NCBI GenBank assembly: GCA_021613375.1
Contig: CM038720.1
Coordinates: 20,300,715 to 20,364,714 of the forward strand
DNA from: Megaleporinus macrocephalus
Lineage: Eukaryota; Chordata; Actinopteri; Characiformes; Anostomidae
DNA: 64,000 nucleotides
Reading direction: 5' to 3'
Under the pieces are notes generated by a model, which saw only the letters and a list, made by a program, of their open reading frames with translations, was not told the origin of the DNA and did not search any database. Positions 48,090 through 61,329 of the stretch are shown here, piece after piece (the first letter of the stretch is position 1; every line of letters begins with the position of its first letter). The position numbers were made by a program, and so were the translations under genes.

Positions 48090-48450
48090 ATGGCTGATTG
48101 TAGAGACTCAGATTTCTTTACAGTGGTGGTGATGGGAACCAGAGTTCAGCCGGTCTACAACACAAATATAGCCATTTTATTTACTATCCATGTTGACGGT
48201 GCTGTAACAACCATATATCTGGAAATAATGCCCTGCATGTATCCCTCCACCATTAATGGATCAAAATAAATAAATTGAAATGCATTAGTTCATTACAATA
48301 ATTGATTGAAATGAAATAAATAGATTAAAAGCCAAAAATCTCATTGCAGAACTGTCATAAATAACATGGGAGTATGTATCTAACTGTTTCTCGTAATGAC
48401 GTCCTCCATCACCACCACTTTGAACCATTTATTGACCATTTAATTATGCT
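48090..48450. repeat. Dispersed repeat A copy
   Basis: TTTACAGTGGTGGTGATGGG and the following CTACAACACAAATATAG phrase recur at 39500 and (inverted) 52620. Confidence 0.6.
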
Positions 48451-48679
48451 GAATTTTTCAAAAGTTGCTGGACTTCTCCTTCAAGGAAGCAGCTTGTTTT
48501 TTGGCTGTCATATGCGGACCACATGGGCACCTTCCCCCAACACGCTCTCCACGTTTCCCTTATAAACTGCACCGCGTCTGAGCACGTGTGCGCTGTGGCC
48601 GTTGTCTCTCTCCCCCTGCCGTTCCGCTAATTGTCGCCGCTTGACCACATGCCTTTGAGCTGGCCAGCGTTTGTGTTTC

Positions 48680-48905
48680 TAAGAAGGCCGTAGAATTCCT
48701 TTCATGTTCCACGTCGGCTCTGTGTGGCCAGAGATAGCGATATCAAGGGGAGATGGCTCAGAAAGGCGGCCTGACATCCTGGCAAACTGTCCTTTTACTG
48801 CCTGGAATTTTGTTGTGTTTCCTCCCAAACGGCGTGTTAGATTAGGAATACGGAGTTTGGGCGCAAGCATGGACCCACCAGGTTTTGTGGAGTTTCAGGA
48901 ATAAC
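48680..48905. other. GC-richer single-copy-looking block, possible conserved element
   Basis: An open stretch exists on both strands (63-66 codons), without splice sites or recognisable motifs. It stands out from neighbouring AT-rich DNA and could be a conserved non-coding element. Confidence 0.25.
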
Positions 48906-49099
48906 CCTGTGGAGTTGAAGGGCTTTGTAGTTCTTTTGATGCTGATGTACACCTATAACTCCTCCTGCCTGTCCAGCTTGTATATGTTTTATATATAGCC
49001 TTTAAATTACAGTTAGTTTTGAACTAAGTAGTCTAAGTAGTTCAGTCTAAGTAGTTTAGTCATTGAGATGCAAAGATATATCAGAGTATCTTGGTTTGA

Positions 49100-49610
49100 A
49101 ATGGTGTCCTGTCTTGTGGTGGTGATGGGAACCAGGGGTCTACAACACTAATCATCAGAAGTGCCAGTGAACCTACACAAGAGTGTTTATGTAATGTAGA
49201 TGATGGATAAATGTCAATCTAAAAAATATAAGCTGTCTTTGGGAACTGTTGTGCCCTTTTTTTTGTTAATATAAAATCTGTGTTAATATATGTATTTTAG
49301 GCCCAAACTTCACTCTTATATGGTTCTGTATAGTTCCAGAGAGTGTCCTTCAACATAACAATTGCAGAACCCTTTTATTTGGTGCTCCACAGACACATTC
49401 TCCATCAATGTCAAGAACCATTTTATCATGGGAATGCTTCTGTAAGTGTTTATGGTTCTGTATAGAACCACTGTCCTTAATAAAGAACCCTTAAAGGATA
49501 ACCTTTTGTGTAATGTATTAGTAAACAACCGTATGTAGTATGTAATAACTTCCCATAAGAGAGCTGTTGGAGGTTGAAGTCTGGTTCCTATCACCACCAC
49601 TGTGAACTAT
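49100..49610. repeat. Dispersed repeats A and D
   Basis: Repeat A phrases at 49112 (GTGGTGGTGATGGGAACCAG) and, inverted, at 49575. Between them, repeat D with GGTTCTGTATAG, AACCCTT and a second inverted GGTTCTGTATAGAACC near 49450. Confidence 0.6.
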
Positions 49611-49809
49611 TCTGATAACTCGTTGGGTACGACTTTTGAAAATCTCTACATAACTAAGCAAATGTAAACAAGTCCTGGATTCTGTTGAAAAGTCATGGAA
49701 TCATTAATAAGATTACCAGCATGCTTCCGGAGTGAGCCTGCAGAAGCTTTCCTTCTCGCTTTTGATGTTGGTGAGCATCACCTACTCAGCCTGGCTAGTA
49801 TCCGCTAGG

Positions 49810-50220
49810 TGGGTGACACTGCATAAATATAATATTGCGATACTTCAAATATGTTTAACTCTCAACAGTATATCACAATATTCTTTTTCCAGATATCTGC
49901 TTAAGTTGGAACAGAGAAAAAGATCTTTGGGGGAGAAAATAATAATTACTCAGTATTTGTACTTGTTGTTTGTGCTGATTTCAGTTGGGACCTGATGTGA
50001 TTAATTGAAGCAGAGAAGCTATTATGTATATGCAATAAAAAAGAATACAATCAAAAACTGTGAACACTATGATGTTAATCCTGTATTTGTACATGCCATG
50101 CTGCACTAAATCCAGTTAAACTGGACTAATTTAATTCTCTTTATAATGAAACATGCAGCTGGTCAGTGTTCTATAAGCGCTGACCATGTAAACCATATAC
50201 TCAGATAAATGTACTGTGTT
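49810..50220. repeat. Dispersed repeat C copy
   Basis: CAGTATATCACAATATTC, CCAGATATCTGCTTAAGTTGG, CATGCTGCACTAAATCCAGT and AATGAAACATGCAGCTGGTC follow the same order as at 45400-45700. Confidence 0.65.
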
Positions 50221-50939
50221 GTATTGGGAGATAATGAATATGAGTGATGCTATATAATGTTTTAGTGCCCTGCTCTACTGTCCACTGCATGGCAGAGGAT
50301 ACTGTATTGACCGTTTCCTTGTTTTGTTGATGTTTCACTTCCTGGTGAGCGCAGGGTAGGAGAGGGAATCTGGAATTTGTCTCTCCGAGCAAGTGACTCA
50401 TTCTTTCCACTTTCCCGAAAATCTCTTTCAACTGTTTGCATAACTCATCGCCAGTCTCCTGAGGTCCAGCAGCATGGCACAAGATGCGCCGTATCATTTG
50501 TTTTCAGTGGAATTTGGAATGAAATGAAATTTGCGTTGTAAGTTTGCCTCCTCTCCTCTTTTTGCCAAGACCTCCTTTTTTTTATACCTTATTAATAATG
50601 AAGTGAGCAAATCCGACGCTGCTCCTGCTTCAGTTCAGCCCCTTGCTTGTGCAAGGTTTCGCTGAAGTTGGGTCCAGGCTGTAGGAGAGGTTTGCTTACC
50701 GCTTTTCTTTTTTTGGTGAGTGTGTTGTTTATTGTTTTGTGAGACTTTTCTCCCACTGGTTCTCGGAAAACTCTCCTCTATGCTGCAGAAGCAGAGCTGT
50801 TTACTGGGCCTGATGCTAAAAAAGCTCAGGAGAAGAGATTCTGGTCCTCGCTGGAGGTGGACAGGTGCATATAATAGGCATCATACTTGCTTCTCCTAAA
50901 TCAGTCCAGGAGATCTGCACCATAGGTGTGGGTAATGCT

Positions 50940-51115
50940 GTAACAATAATGTCCTTCCATACGCCTGGGTGAGCCATGACCATAAAACTTTAACACCTTT
51001 CACGAAACACAGTATACGTTACCATATTTCAATTTGGAGCAAAAGAAATCCTTCTCACTGTAATGGTAGAAAACAAAAATACAAGAGAACTGTAGGAAAT
51101 GGGCCCTTTAAGAGT
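50940..51115. repeat. Dispersed repeat B fragment
   Basis: Ends with GAACTGTAGGAAATGGGCCCTTTAAGAG, matching the right end of 41330-41515. Confidence 0.5.
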
Positions 51116-52424
51116 GCTTGAAGCTGAATGGGCAGAGACCCCCCTGGAAGCATGTTTGCTGTAACAGTCAGGGCAGTTGACTGCCGCTCCCGAGCCAGCA
51201 CTGAGAAATAGCTGCTTGCGCTCCCATCTGTTCCACGTTATACAATGAATAGCCTCGTTTTTTTCCCCCCCTTGTGATGAAAAATGCAATCAGAGCCACG
51301 CCCCACCCAAATGTTTTTTTGGTGGCAGGAGGGGAGAAGGCCCTGAGTCCGACTGAACCGCCTGGCCGTGCGGCGGAGTTGATGTATGTGGTGCATACGT
51401 TTGGTTTTTCTTTGGTGGAAATTACAGGGGTTGGATTCTGAGACCAAACTAAGCACATACGCCCCCACACGCCCTGCCTGGCTCAGCCCAGACAACCCAA
51501 ACAGATGCCACTTTGTAGCATCATGTGCCCTCACTCAAACGGGCTCTTCTGTTACGCCCAGCTTTCAGCCCTCATGGAATAAAAAAAAAAAAGGGAAAAA
51601 AAAGTGTGTCACGTGTCCCTGCCTGGTCCTGCAGGGCAGGTTTTACTGAGACAGTTTAGAAGCTTTGGTCTCGTCCTAAATGGAGATAGCTCTCCTCTAA
51701 ACGTTGTTTTAGAATTAGAATTAGGCCAGCTCTAGTACCGCAGCTTCAGCACACTATGATTCAGTAAATGTGTCTGAGCAGAATAACCACCGACACCACC
51801 GAGTCTAAAAGAGCATCATCTGAGCAGGGCTGGGTATCAAAATTCAATTTTCTTTTATGATAGCGACTGAACTTATATACTACCCAGTGTAAAATGTAAT
51901 GTCCAGTTCAGTACCAGATTTCAGTGCCTTATCAGTCTGTAGTATCCTTGAGTCAGTAGACATGCTTGTTCCAAAACAAAGTTATTTCAGCGCTGTGTGC
52001 ACGTATGTATTATGTATCAGCGTGGGCCGCTATGTGCAAAAGAAATTCAGAGATAGGGCTGTCTGTGTACATTTACTCTATTGGCTCATGGCTAGAAAAA
52101 TGACTGTTTAGTAATGAGTTTAAAAGGTTTCAGCTCTGGTATTAATATCAGTGCACATTTTTCACAATACCCAAGCTGAGCCAGGCTTTGAGTAATGCCA
52201 CTATGAAACTCAATCAATCAATTTAGTGCTTTTAAATGTGACCCACGTAGGCAGCATCCCCAAGTTTTATTATATCAACATTAAACATGTTAGAAAACAG
52301 TAATTCAGAAAAAGTTAGAAAAATTCTGTATCAGTTTAGTGGGTCACTGTATGTTCTGAATGTAATTGATTTTGCTGTAGATTTAAGAGGCCTATTTTTT
52401 AAGATTTTACATAAACAAACTTAA

Positions 52425-52690
52425 TCAGAGTTGTTTGGTGTAAAACACTCTGTTCTAGAAAATCTTGCAGGAGGCAACTTGAAATGGTTATAAATACTGA
52501 TGTCTGAAACATTGTTTTATGTTAGGTTTAAGTTTTGGCAAAAAAAAAAATATTTTGACCTCATTTACAACATTCCATATGAAAACTGACATGCAGCAAA
52601 TAACAGTAAATAAAATATCTATATTTGTGTTGTAGATGTGGTGACCCCTGGTTTTCATCACCACCACTGTAAAGAACATTTGAGTCAGTG
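52425..52690. repeat. Dispersed repeat A copy with both ends
   Basis: TTGTTTGGTGTAAAACACTC at the left, ATTTGTGTTGTAGATGTGGT then CCATCACCACCACTGTAAAG-like DNA at the right. The frames at 52488-52881 on the minus strand lie over it. Confidence 0.6.
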
Positions 52691-53429
52691 TTTTCTCTAC
52701 ATTGACCAAACCACTCTGAATGAAAGTGTATACATCTGAAGGACTCAATCCTCCCTTTTAGGTTTGTTTTGTGTCTGTGTGGCATTCTGATGATATTTAA
52801 CATTGTCATGATAAATGTGTCTCTGTTACTGTCAGTTCTAATCCTCAGACAAATGAAATATTGTGGTGTGAATTTGGACACATATGGGTTAACTTCTACT
52901 GTATGTGGTCAGAGAATCAGTCAGTGATTCATAAACTTCCATGAAAAAGTGCCACTTTTAAAGAGATCTTCATTCTCTTACGTGAACAGCAGAGAAAAAC
53001 ACAGCTGTGTCGTGTTTATGACAGCACTCACAGCATTTGCCAAGAAACTGTGGCATTAAGTGAGGCGGTCTATGCTGTCGCTCTGGAGCACTTTAAACCT
53101 CGGCCTAGTCACCGCCGTGCTGACACAAGCAGATTGACTCTGACGATGTAGGCTGGAGAGCGACATGGCCAGCACTATGTATCTGATTAAGAGGAAAAGC
53201 CACTGTTACACTGGAGTGCTCCTGGAGGGTGTGTTTCTTCTGCTTCTTCTACCGTGACATTTTAAAGAGACTTCTCTCCGCAGCCCTTTTTCTTGTGACC
53301 GTTTCCTTTTGCATTGCCTTAATTCTGTGAAGAATGCCACAATCATATGACTACGAAATCCTGTTATTGCTTTTACCCTTCATAGGCCGCCGTGACCAAG
53401 TTCCCACCGTTTTTAGACTCTGACCCAAG

Positions 53430-53560
53430 CAGAACTGGGCGATAGGACGAGAATGTAACGAATGTAAGACGTTTTCATGATGCGTAGTACAGCATGATAT
53501 ATCTTATAAAATGAATTCTTGGTAGTTTTGTATCTGGTCACCACAGTTTGTAGGCCTAAA
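53430..53560. repeat. Dispersed repeat C fragment
   Basis: AACTGGGCGATAGGACGAGA, then GATGCGTAGTACAGCATGATATAT; the start motif TGGGCRATA recurs at 20075 and 18088. Confidence 0.45.
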
Positions 53561-53844
53561 CTGTGTTGATGAAATTCAAAGTCATATTTCCTTGGAATGC
53601 CCAACAATATAGAAATAATCAGATATCAGATGATTCTAAAAAAAAAAAAGATTTTTTTTATTTGCCAAAAAAATATTTTAACTTATATTTAAATGATTGT
53701 GTTTAGATTTGACTGATATTTTTGAGCTGTATTTAGTGATATGTACCCCAGATGCTGGGTTACTGTGCTACAGTACAGTACATTACAATATTCTTAATTT
53801 TGCTGCATTTCTTGCTCTTCAGTCCCATTTTCTGCTTTTTATGC

Positions 53845-54165
53845 TCTTATCAACACTTTATTAGGAACACCTGCTTGTATCTGCATCCATATAACTGTAT
53901 AGGACCATTTTGTAGTTCCACAGTTGCAGACTGTAGTCTATTTATCTGCATACTTCAATAATCAGGACCCCCACAGAGCAGGTATTGTGCTGATACGAGT
54001 GGATTATACACAGAGGTCCCTGTCTCCACTCACTGACCACTCTATTACACTCTGCTACCCTGTTGTTCCACCTTGTAGATGTGAAGTCAGATGAGAGCTC
54101 ATCTGTTGCTGCACAGTTCTGTTCTCTAGTCCTTCATCGGTGGACACAGGACACACAGAAAGTCT
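53845..54165 (-). repeat. Dispersed repeat E copy, minus orientation
   Basis: Begins ACACTTTATTAGGAACACCT, a common left end in fish. Read on the minus strand, the right part (CAGCAACAGATGAGCT, ACATCTACAAGGTGGA, GTCAGTGAGTGGAGACAG) aligns with 34360-34480. Confidence 0.7.
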
Positions 54166-54806
54166 TTGCATGAAGACATTGCTTTAAGGTTTTGGCCTAA
54201 AATGCATTTTTATATCCCCCATATGATTATTAGTGTGTCCCACCTGTACAGTTAAAGAAAATATATTGGGCAGCATTAGTCCATAGTTTTCAGTATTCAC
54301 TGGGCTGATCTGTTGTTTGGACCACTGGTTGGTCACATGCTGCAGTTGTGTTTGTGGCTCCTTCCACATTCTCTTTGCTTAAACGACCTGCCTCCTCTGC
54401 CCACTGTGTTTGTTTGAGTACATGTTGACCTGAAAGCTTTCGACTCCTGTAAAAGAAGTCAAAACAAAGCTGCTTCTTCTGCTGGCTTTCGTTGCCAAGG
54501 CCGAAGTAGACAAATTCTAGGTAGCTTTTCTACTTTAGTTCGAGTGTTTCTTTCTCCTGTTGTTTTGACTGCTGAGTGTTGTTAGCTCTCCGCTGGCACT
54601 GGGGCCTTCGCTGGCTGGCCTTGTTTTGGCTAGCAGGGATAGGAGCCTGGCTGTGAGGGCCATTGTTCTACTGTACTACCGCGTTTAGGCCCAAAGAAAC
54701 TCCCCGCCCATCTCCTCGCTTCTCATCTGTGAGGAATGAGAACAATGCGGTGGCCCGGATGGACCTGGCTCCCTCACCGCTGCGCCCCCTTTTTGTCTGC
54801 CCTAAA

Positions 54807-54829
54807 CCCCCCCCCCCCCCCCCCCCCCC
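54807..54829. repeat. Poly-C run, 23 bp
   Basis: Uninterrupted C from 54807 to 54829. Confidence 0.95.
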
Positions 54830-55599
54830 AACTTCCAGAAACAGACAGAAACCATTTCAGAGTTTGAGTTAGATTTAGTGTACATGTATAACGACTTGCC
54901 CGTAAGGACTCGCCGCAAGTCCTGAATTGTGTGGTTATTTTGGGTAAACTTAGCACACGCCCTGTTTTTTAAAAAATTTGTTTTATTGTTTACTAACTCC
55001 CTGGTTGTCTGTTATGGCTGTGTATTGTATCATTTATTAGTATTTGGTGTGATATTGGTGGGTTTAAAACTTTTCATTTGCAAATTTTAAAAATGTGCAA
55101 CAAAAATGGATGGAAAGAGCCTAAACATTGCAAAACATGATGGAAAAGTTGGTTCATTGGTAATAGAGAAGTGCTTTTTGGAGTAGTATTGACATTGTGA
55201 GAACAAAGCTTAAGCACTCTGCGCTCTGTCTTATCTGAATTGCTTGCTGCTGTGACGTTTGGTTTTTATAGGGGGCTGTCAAAGCTGCTGTATTGAAAGC
55301 TAATAATAAAGATTAAAGGTCTCCATTGGTAAAGACCTACATATTGAATGGGACATTGTCTTAATGATTTGATGGAAACACAAATAACTAGCATTTTCTC
55401 TTACCAGGCTTTCTAAAATTGGCTTAAAATTTGATTAATGTCGTTGCAATACAGATACAGAATATTTCCATATGTAAACAAGTCCTCTGACCAATGCCAG
55501 CAGTGAATCTAACAAAAGTAAACTATTTTGGCTACAATATTTGTCTAGTTTTTAACCATGTGACAATACTGTTCACCCCCCTATGTGCATAGAAACTAA

Positions 55600-55730
55600 T
55601 CTGCAGGCCTGTTTTTTAAATTCAGAGTTTCTGTGATGTCACAAATCAACTTGTTTACATATGTCCACTTATACTACTTACAGCAGTGTAGCTGTGTAAC
55701 AGGTGCAAAGGACATTCATGATCAAGAGAA
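55600..55730. repeat. Dispersed repeat B fragment
   Basis: GAGTTTCTGTGATGTCACAAA, then a CTTACAGCAGTGTAGCT phrase shared with 30575-30625. Confidence 0.5.
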
Positions 55731-57639
55731 CAGCCAACTTCATATAGATATCAAATTTATGTTTGCATTGACATGACAGGTAGTGGCATATCTGAGTAGC
55801 ACAGGGTCTCTTAAAAAGTAGCATATGGCACATGTGACTGTCTCATGTAAGTACTTGTAATTGACCAAAATACCCAAACAATTGCACAAACTTACCTTAG
55901 GGATGTAAGAGTGTTTCAAATTGAGTGTTTTTTAATTCATGGTTTGGAGAATCTTTACACCCCTAATGGACCTCAGGGGAACAATTAATTAAACTCAGGA
56001 GAGTTTAGTGTATATTACAGTGGTAACATGTAGCAGTACAATTGCAATATTAGTGTTTTGATCATATCTCTCGTCGCTGTGCCTGTTTTCAGTGTAAGTA
56101 GGATATTTGTCTTGAAGTGTATTGCATCACTGAAAGGCTTTATAAGCCCCGGTTTTAGTGAAGATCTTTATATTTGATACTTCATTTGTCTTTTTCTCTT
56201 GGATGCTCTCTTTTTCTGTTGAATTATTATCTTGCTACTAATGAAGTACTTGATGAACTTTATTTGCCCTCACGCCAGTGCTGGGCCTTCCTTCACCGGG
56301 ACAACATTTGCTATTCTTAGGCGCCTCATTCGACCACTGAAGGACTTAGTAATTAGTGTTGAAATAAGTGTGTACAAGGAGTGAAAACACTGAACCAAGG
56401 ACTGCCATTGAATTAAAAAAGCTTTAAACACTGCCTGTGTTAATCGAATAGCATCCTTAAGTGACCAGGAGTCTGAGGCTCTACTGCACACTTAAACATA
56501 ACTCAAGTGGGCAATAACACTTAGTAGGCCAACAAAACTGTAGCCGTAATCTTGACCTCTCAAGACCTTGACCTGTTGAAACTGTCAAGCCCCCGGCTGT
56601 ACAAGAGTCCTCATTTAAGTTCTACTGTTTATCACAGTTTCTGCATAATGTAATATATATTCAGTGAATGGGGTAATACGAGGTGCAGCCTTCTACAGAA
56701 ACATTCCAGCCATTAGTGGTTGTTTCTCGAAAAGCTCCCTAAAATATAGAAAATGTTTATATGAAATATGTTACGCATGTCTGAGATATAGTGTCATGTT
56801 GATATGGCAATGCGGATTTGGCCTAAACTATTTTTAAATTTAACAATGTTGTGAAAGTAAGTGAACGCTTTTCAAAGCATTTTTTATTGATTTACTAAAA
56901 ACAAATAAACCACAAAATGTACAAATGTTGTGGCACAATTTATTATTTTATTATAAAAAAAATTCTCTTTGAGAGAATCAACAAAACAGAATGTCAATAA
57001 AACATGTCATTGTACCAGCAGTGGGTGTTTAAACGCAAATCTCCAAAACGGCAGGACATTCTTTACTTCTGATGGGAGTTAATGTAATTGAGAGCAGTTT
57101 TGGAGCGTTTCTGTTGGCCTATTAATTGTAAATGTCTACACAATGTAAGAAACAGCTGCTGAGCTCCAGTAATGTGAAGTGAAAAAAGAAACTTTTTTTG
57201 CAGGCTGTTGTAAGGCAGAATAGTTCATAGAGAATGTTTTTATTTATTTATATTTATCTTTTTTTATTTTATCGTTATCAGCATCACATTAACACGCTCG
57301 CAAATTGCTCTTTGTAATGCACCGCTTTGCATCAAACTGTTTGAAATGACTTTGTTTGGGTATAAATTTTGAAAAAACCTTTTACGGTTTTATGACTTTG
57401 TGAGTCTGCCGAAGCTAAAAGATTTGAATTCTGTTGATTTTTTACCTCCTGTATGATAAGTTATCACATTTTTACCTCAGTGGTATCCGTATCGGTGATA
57501 GACTTTTCATATCGGTCAGGCCCCAGTACTTACTATCACTGCGAATGAGTATATCACATGTCATGCAGTCCCCGATTCGGGACGCAGCTCCTCTTTGTGC
57601 TTATGGCTCTGGGTGACTGACAGCACTGTGAAGCTCCTC

Positions 57640-58045
57640 CATGAGTGTGTGGCCTTCTCCGTTTACTCCCCCCGTTATGGCACAATGCAGCGTGGGTAAA
57701 AGGCCCGGCCGCTGGAGGTGGATCGGATGGCCGCTCCTACCTGGCCTGGCTGTCAGCTGGGTTTCAGTTCCCCAGGCTTCATTACCCTCCTACAATATTA
57801 AAAGGGAAACGGACACCAGGCTGTGGCTGCTCTCTGGCGGAGCGCAGTAACATGAGCGAGCAGTTCCTGTTCCTTCTCTGTCGGGCGGCTACTCACTGGG
57901 GCTTCCAGCAGGTCAGGAGCGCTGCGTCCCTCGCTGTGTCTTTCATTAATATTTACATTTCTCTACTGCTCAGGGAGGCCGGAGGTGTAGGTACAGCCAC
58001 AGCACTGCTACGTGGGTGGATTGGTTTTGTGTTTATGTGATTTAT
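57640..58045. other. GC-richer single-copy-looking block
   Basis: A 131-codon plus-strand frame at 57645-58040 has no recognisable domain; the neighbouring frame is also open, which suggests base composition rather than coding. Recorded as a possible conserved element or exon of unknown nature. Confidence 0.25.
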
Positions 58046-58319
58046 GTAGCATTGTTAGCTTTGCTAGGCTGATAATTTTTTTCGCTTGTTGCTCATTGAA
58101 AGAAGTGAACGTGCAGATTCTGAACTTTCGATTGATCGCACAATCACGTTTCTAACTAGAAGAGATGTTTTATTATGATTTGAATTTGACACAAGTTACT
58201 GCGCAGTCTTGCCACATGCTTCCTATTTGTTGACATACATAAAAACAACAGCGTGTGCAATGATATTAAATTAAGCTTATTAAAAATGATCAGTTAGATT
58301 TTGATGTATTAATCGTACT

Positions 58320-58520
58320 CCAGAAGAGGGTTCTTGGTTCTTCAAGTTAAGACAGTGGGTAAGTGTGGAACCATGAACACTCCGAGAACCATTTGCGTGC
58401 TGATTTGCGTTAGTTGCACGGTGTTCTGTAGATGGCGCTTTAGATTGATAAGCAATGTGTTGTATATGGTTCTATATAGCACCAAGAATGATTCATCTAT
58501 TGCTACAAGCTGTGCGTTTA
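58320..58520. repeat. Dispersed repeat D copy
   Basis: GTTCTTGGTTCTTCAAGTTAAGACAGTG, GGAACCATGAACACTC and GTTGTATATGGTTCTATATAG follow the order seen at 10450-10600. Confidence 0.6.
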
Positions 58521-58954
58521 AAGGCCTTCTTGGCAGTTATCTCCAGTTGTGCGAGACCAGGAGCGAAACCAATCAAACCAAAACTAAAAGACACATTAAC
58601 ATTTTGAAAGCACGTTTAAAATCAATGATAAAATCTCACAATAACTGCCTACATATTTTGGAATGTCTGGCTCAGATTGTCCATCGTGTTTTCTACCTGC
58701 AGCTCATGTGCTGATCTCTGGGTGGAACTTTTGCTGCTTGTGGCTTAAACAGCCCTATTAATTGTAAAATGTTTGTAAAATGTTTGTCTCTGTGTATTTT
58801 TAATGGCAGGACTGTTCTCGTGAAATGACCCTTCGCTGAGAGTTACAAGCTTTATTGACCATCCTTATTTCAGCCATCTCCTCGTTAAGATCGTCTCTGA
58901 AGTCATTAATGAAACTAACTGTAATTAGTGACCATGTACGCACTGAATCACAAC

Positions 58955-59455
58955 CTCCTGGGATGTCCTAGCAGCCACCTGGGATAGCCTAGCAGCCACC
59001 TGGGATAGCCTAGCAATGGCCTAGCCACACCCGAGCAACTTTATTGGGATGCATACCTAGTAACCATCTAGAATATCTTAATAACCGCCTTTCAACATCT
59101 CAGCAACTGTCTGGGACACCATAGCAACCACCTGGGATAGCATGGCAAGTGCATAGCAACACTTGAGTGATCATTTGGAATGCCATAGCAGCTGCCTATC
59201 CACACCCTAGCGACCGCCAAGCAACAGCTTAACAACCATCTAGGATACGTTGGCAACCGCCTAGCAACATCCCAGCAACCACCTGGTATACCATAGCAGT
59301 GGCCTAGCAACACCTGGGCTACTGTTTAAAATGCATACCATAGCAAGTGCCTTGCAACAACCCAGTAACCATCTGGTATACCCTAGCAACTCCCTAGCAA
59401 CAACTTAGCAGCCGTCTGGGATATCATAGCAACCACCTAGCAACATCCTAGTTAA
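58955..59455. repeat. Degenerate minisatellite of CCTAGCAAC phrases
   Basis: Phrases ATAGCAACCACCTGGGATA, CCTAGCAACACC and CCCAGCAACCACC recur roughly every 25-50 bp with much drift, for about 500 bp. The 73-codon minus-strand frame here is a repeat artefact. Confidence 0.8.
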
Positions 59456-59670
59456 AAATGTAAGCACTAAATTAATGTTAAGTAATTACAGACGTCTTCC
59501 GGAATCGTGAGCATGAGAGCGTTTTTCAGGGTTTTCCGGAGACGACTCCGAATCCGACTCCGACTCGTCTGCTTTATTTTAGCCGGTGATGAAGAATTAC
59601 AGTAGAGATTAAACTATCCATACTTTACAGCCCTAAGGCTACTTGGACATCTACCCACACAGCGCTCAGG

Positions 59671-60361
59671 TACTGACTCTTTTAGGATACCGACTCTTTT
59701 AGGATACCGACTCTTTTAGGATACCGACTCTTTTAGGGTACCGACTCTTTTAGGATACCGACTCTTTTAGGGTACCGACTCTTTTAGGATACCGACTCTT
59801 TTAGGATACCGACTCTTTTAGGATACCGACTCTTTTAGGATACCGACTCTTTTAGGGTACTGACTCTTTTAGGATACTGACTCTTTTAGGATACTGACTC
59901 TTTTAGGATACCGACTCTTAGGATACCGACTCTTTTAGGATACTGACTCTTTTAGGATACTGACTCTTTTAGGATACCGACTCTTTTAGGATACTGACTC
60001 TTTTAGGATACTGACTCTTTTAGGATACTGACTCTTTTAGGATACTGACTCTTTTAGGGTACTGACTCTTTTAGGATACCGACTCTTTTAGGATACCGAC
60101 TCTTTTAGGATACCGACTCTTTTAGGGTACTGACTCTTTTAGGGTACCGACTCTTTTAGGATACCGACTCTTTTAGGGTACCGACTCTTTTAGGGTACCG
60201 ACTCTTTTAGGATACTGACTCTTTTAGGATACTGACTCTTTTAGGGTACTGACTCTTTTAGGGTACTGACTCTTTTAGGATACCGACTCTTTTAGGATAC
60301 CGACTCTTTTAGGATACTGACTCTTTTAGGATACTGACTCTTTTAGGGTACTGACTCTTTT
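59671..60361. repeat. 17-bp minisatellite (about 40 units)
   Basis: Units GACTCTTTTAGGATACC repeat head to tail. Two positions vary independently (GGATAC or GGGTAC; final C or T), giving four unit types. One unit near 59910 lacks three T. Confidence 0.95.
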
Positions 60362-61329
60362 CTAAATGACTCTAAATGTGGTTCGTACGGTTAGCCTGAT
60401 AGAAAGCCCTGAGACTGTGTGTAGGTTGTTGTTTAAACTGTGTGAACAGCCTGCAGACCAGGCCAGTTTGGGTCTTCTATATTAATAATGAGTCCTGTTT
60501 GTTACATTACGCTGCCTCCACATCATTTAATCAAACCTAAAGCTTTGTTTGTATAAGCGTTTGATGTTTTCATCATGTAAGTTCATCACTTAACGGTCAG
60601 TCAGTGATTAGATAGCGGTCAAAACAGATTCAAAATTCAGGAAGGACAGTCTGTATAAAACGCTTCCTTCCATGCGTTTTCTGTTCTTGCCACATTTTGT
60701 CTGAACGGCAGGACTGCCTTCGCGCTTGCTGGTCGTAGTGTTCCGTCAGCATCTGAGGTGTGATGTGGACCAGATAGCCGTCCTAAACTCTCCATGAGCG
60801 AACCTTTTCAGCACCAGCTGCACTGTTGCTTTCCTTCTCTGCTTTAAACCATGGAAACTTCCTCTGTGTGTGTGGCAGTGAGGTTCTGTGTGTTGAGAGT
60901 GATAATGAGGGGTAAATGTGGGATGTCAGCCCCCCTTCTCCTCATAGGCAGCAGTGTGTATGGTAGAGAGTGTGTATGTATGTTTAATGCTATGTTGTGG
61001 GGACCTTTCGTCTGGTTATACACTCATGTTGTGGGGAGCTTTTTTACTTGTGAATGTAAATCTTTACACTTAAAGAGGAAGACGTGTTTTAAGATTAGTC
61101 TAAAGTTAGGGTGAGGTTTAGGGTTCATCTAGTAATAGTTCTGGTTAAGGTTTGTGTGAGTCTTTGGGAAATCAGTGGAAGTCTGGGTAACGTCCCCACA
61201 ATTCACAGAAACAAACTCGTGTTTGTCCGCCTGGCATGCGCAGCAAGCGTGGCACTCCTCCACCTGCACCTAGGAACGGAGGGAACATGATGGAGGCTGT
61301 CTGTGGGTGACATGATTTCATGGGTTGTG

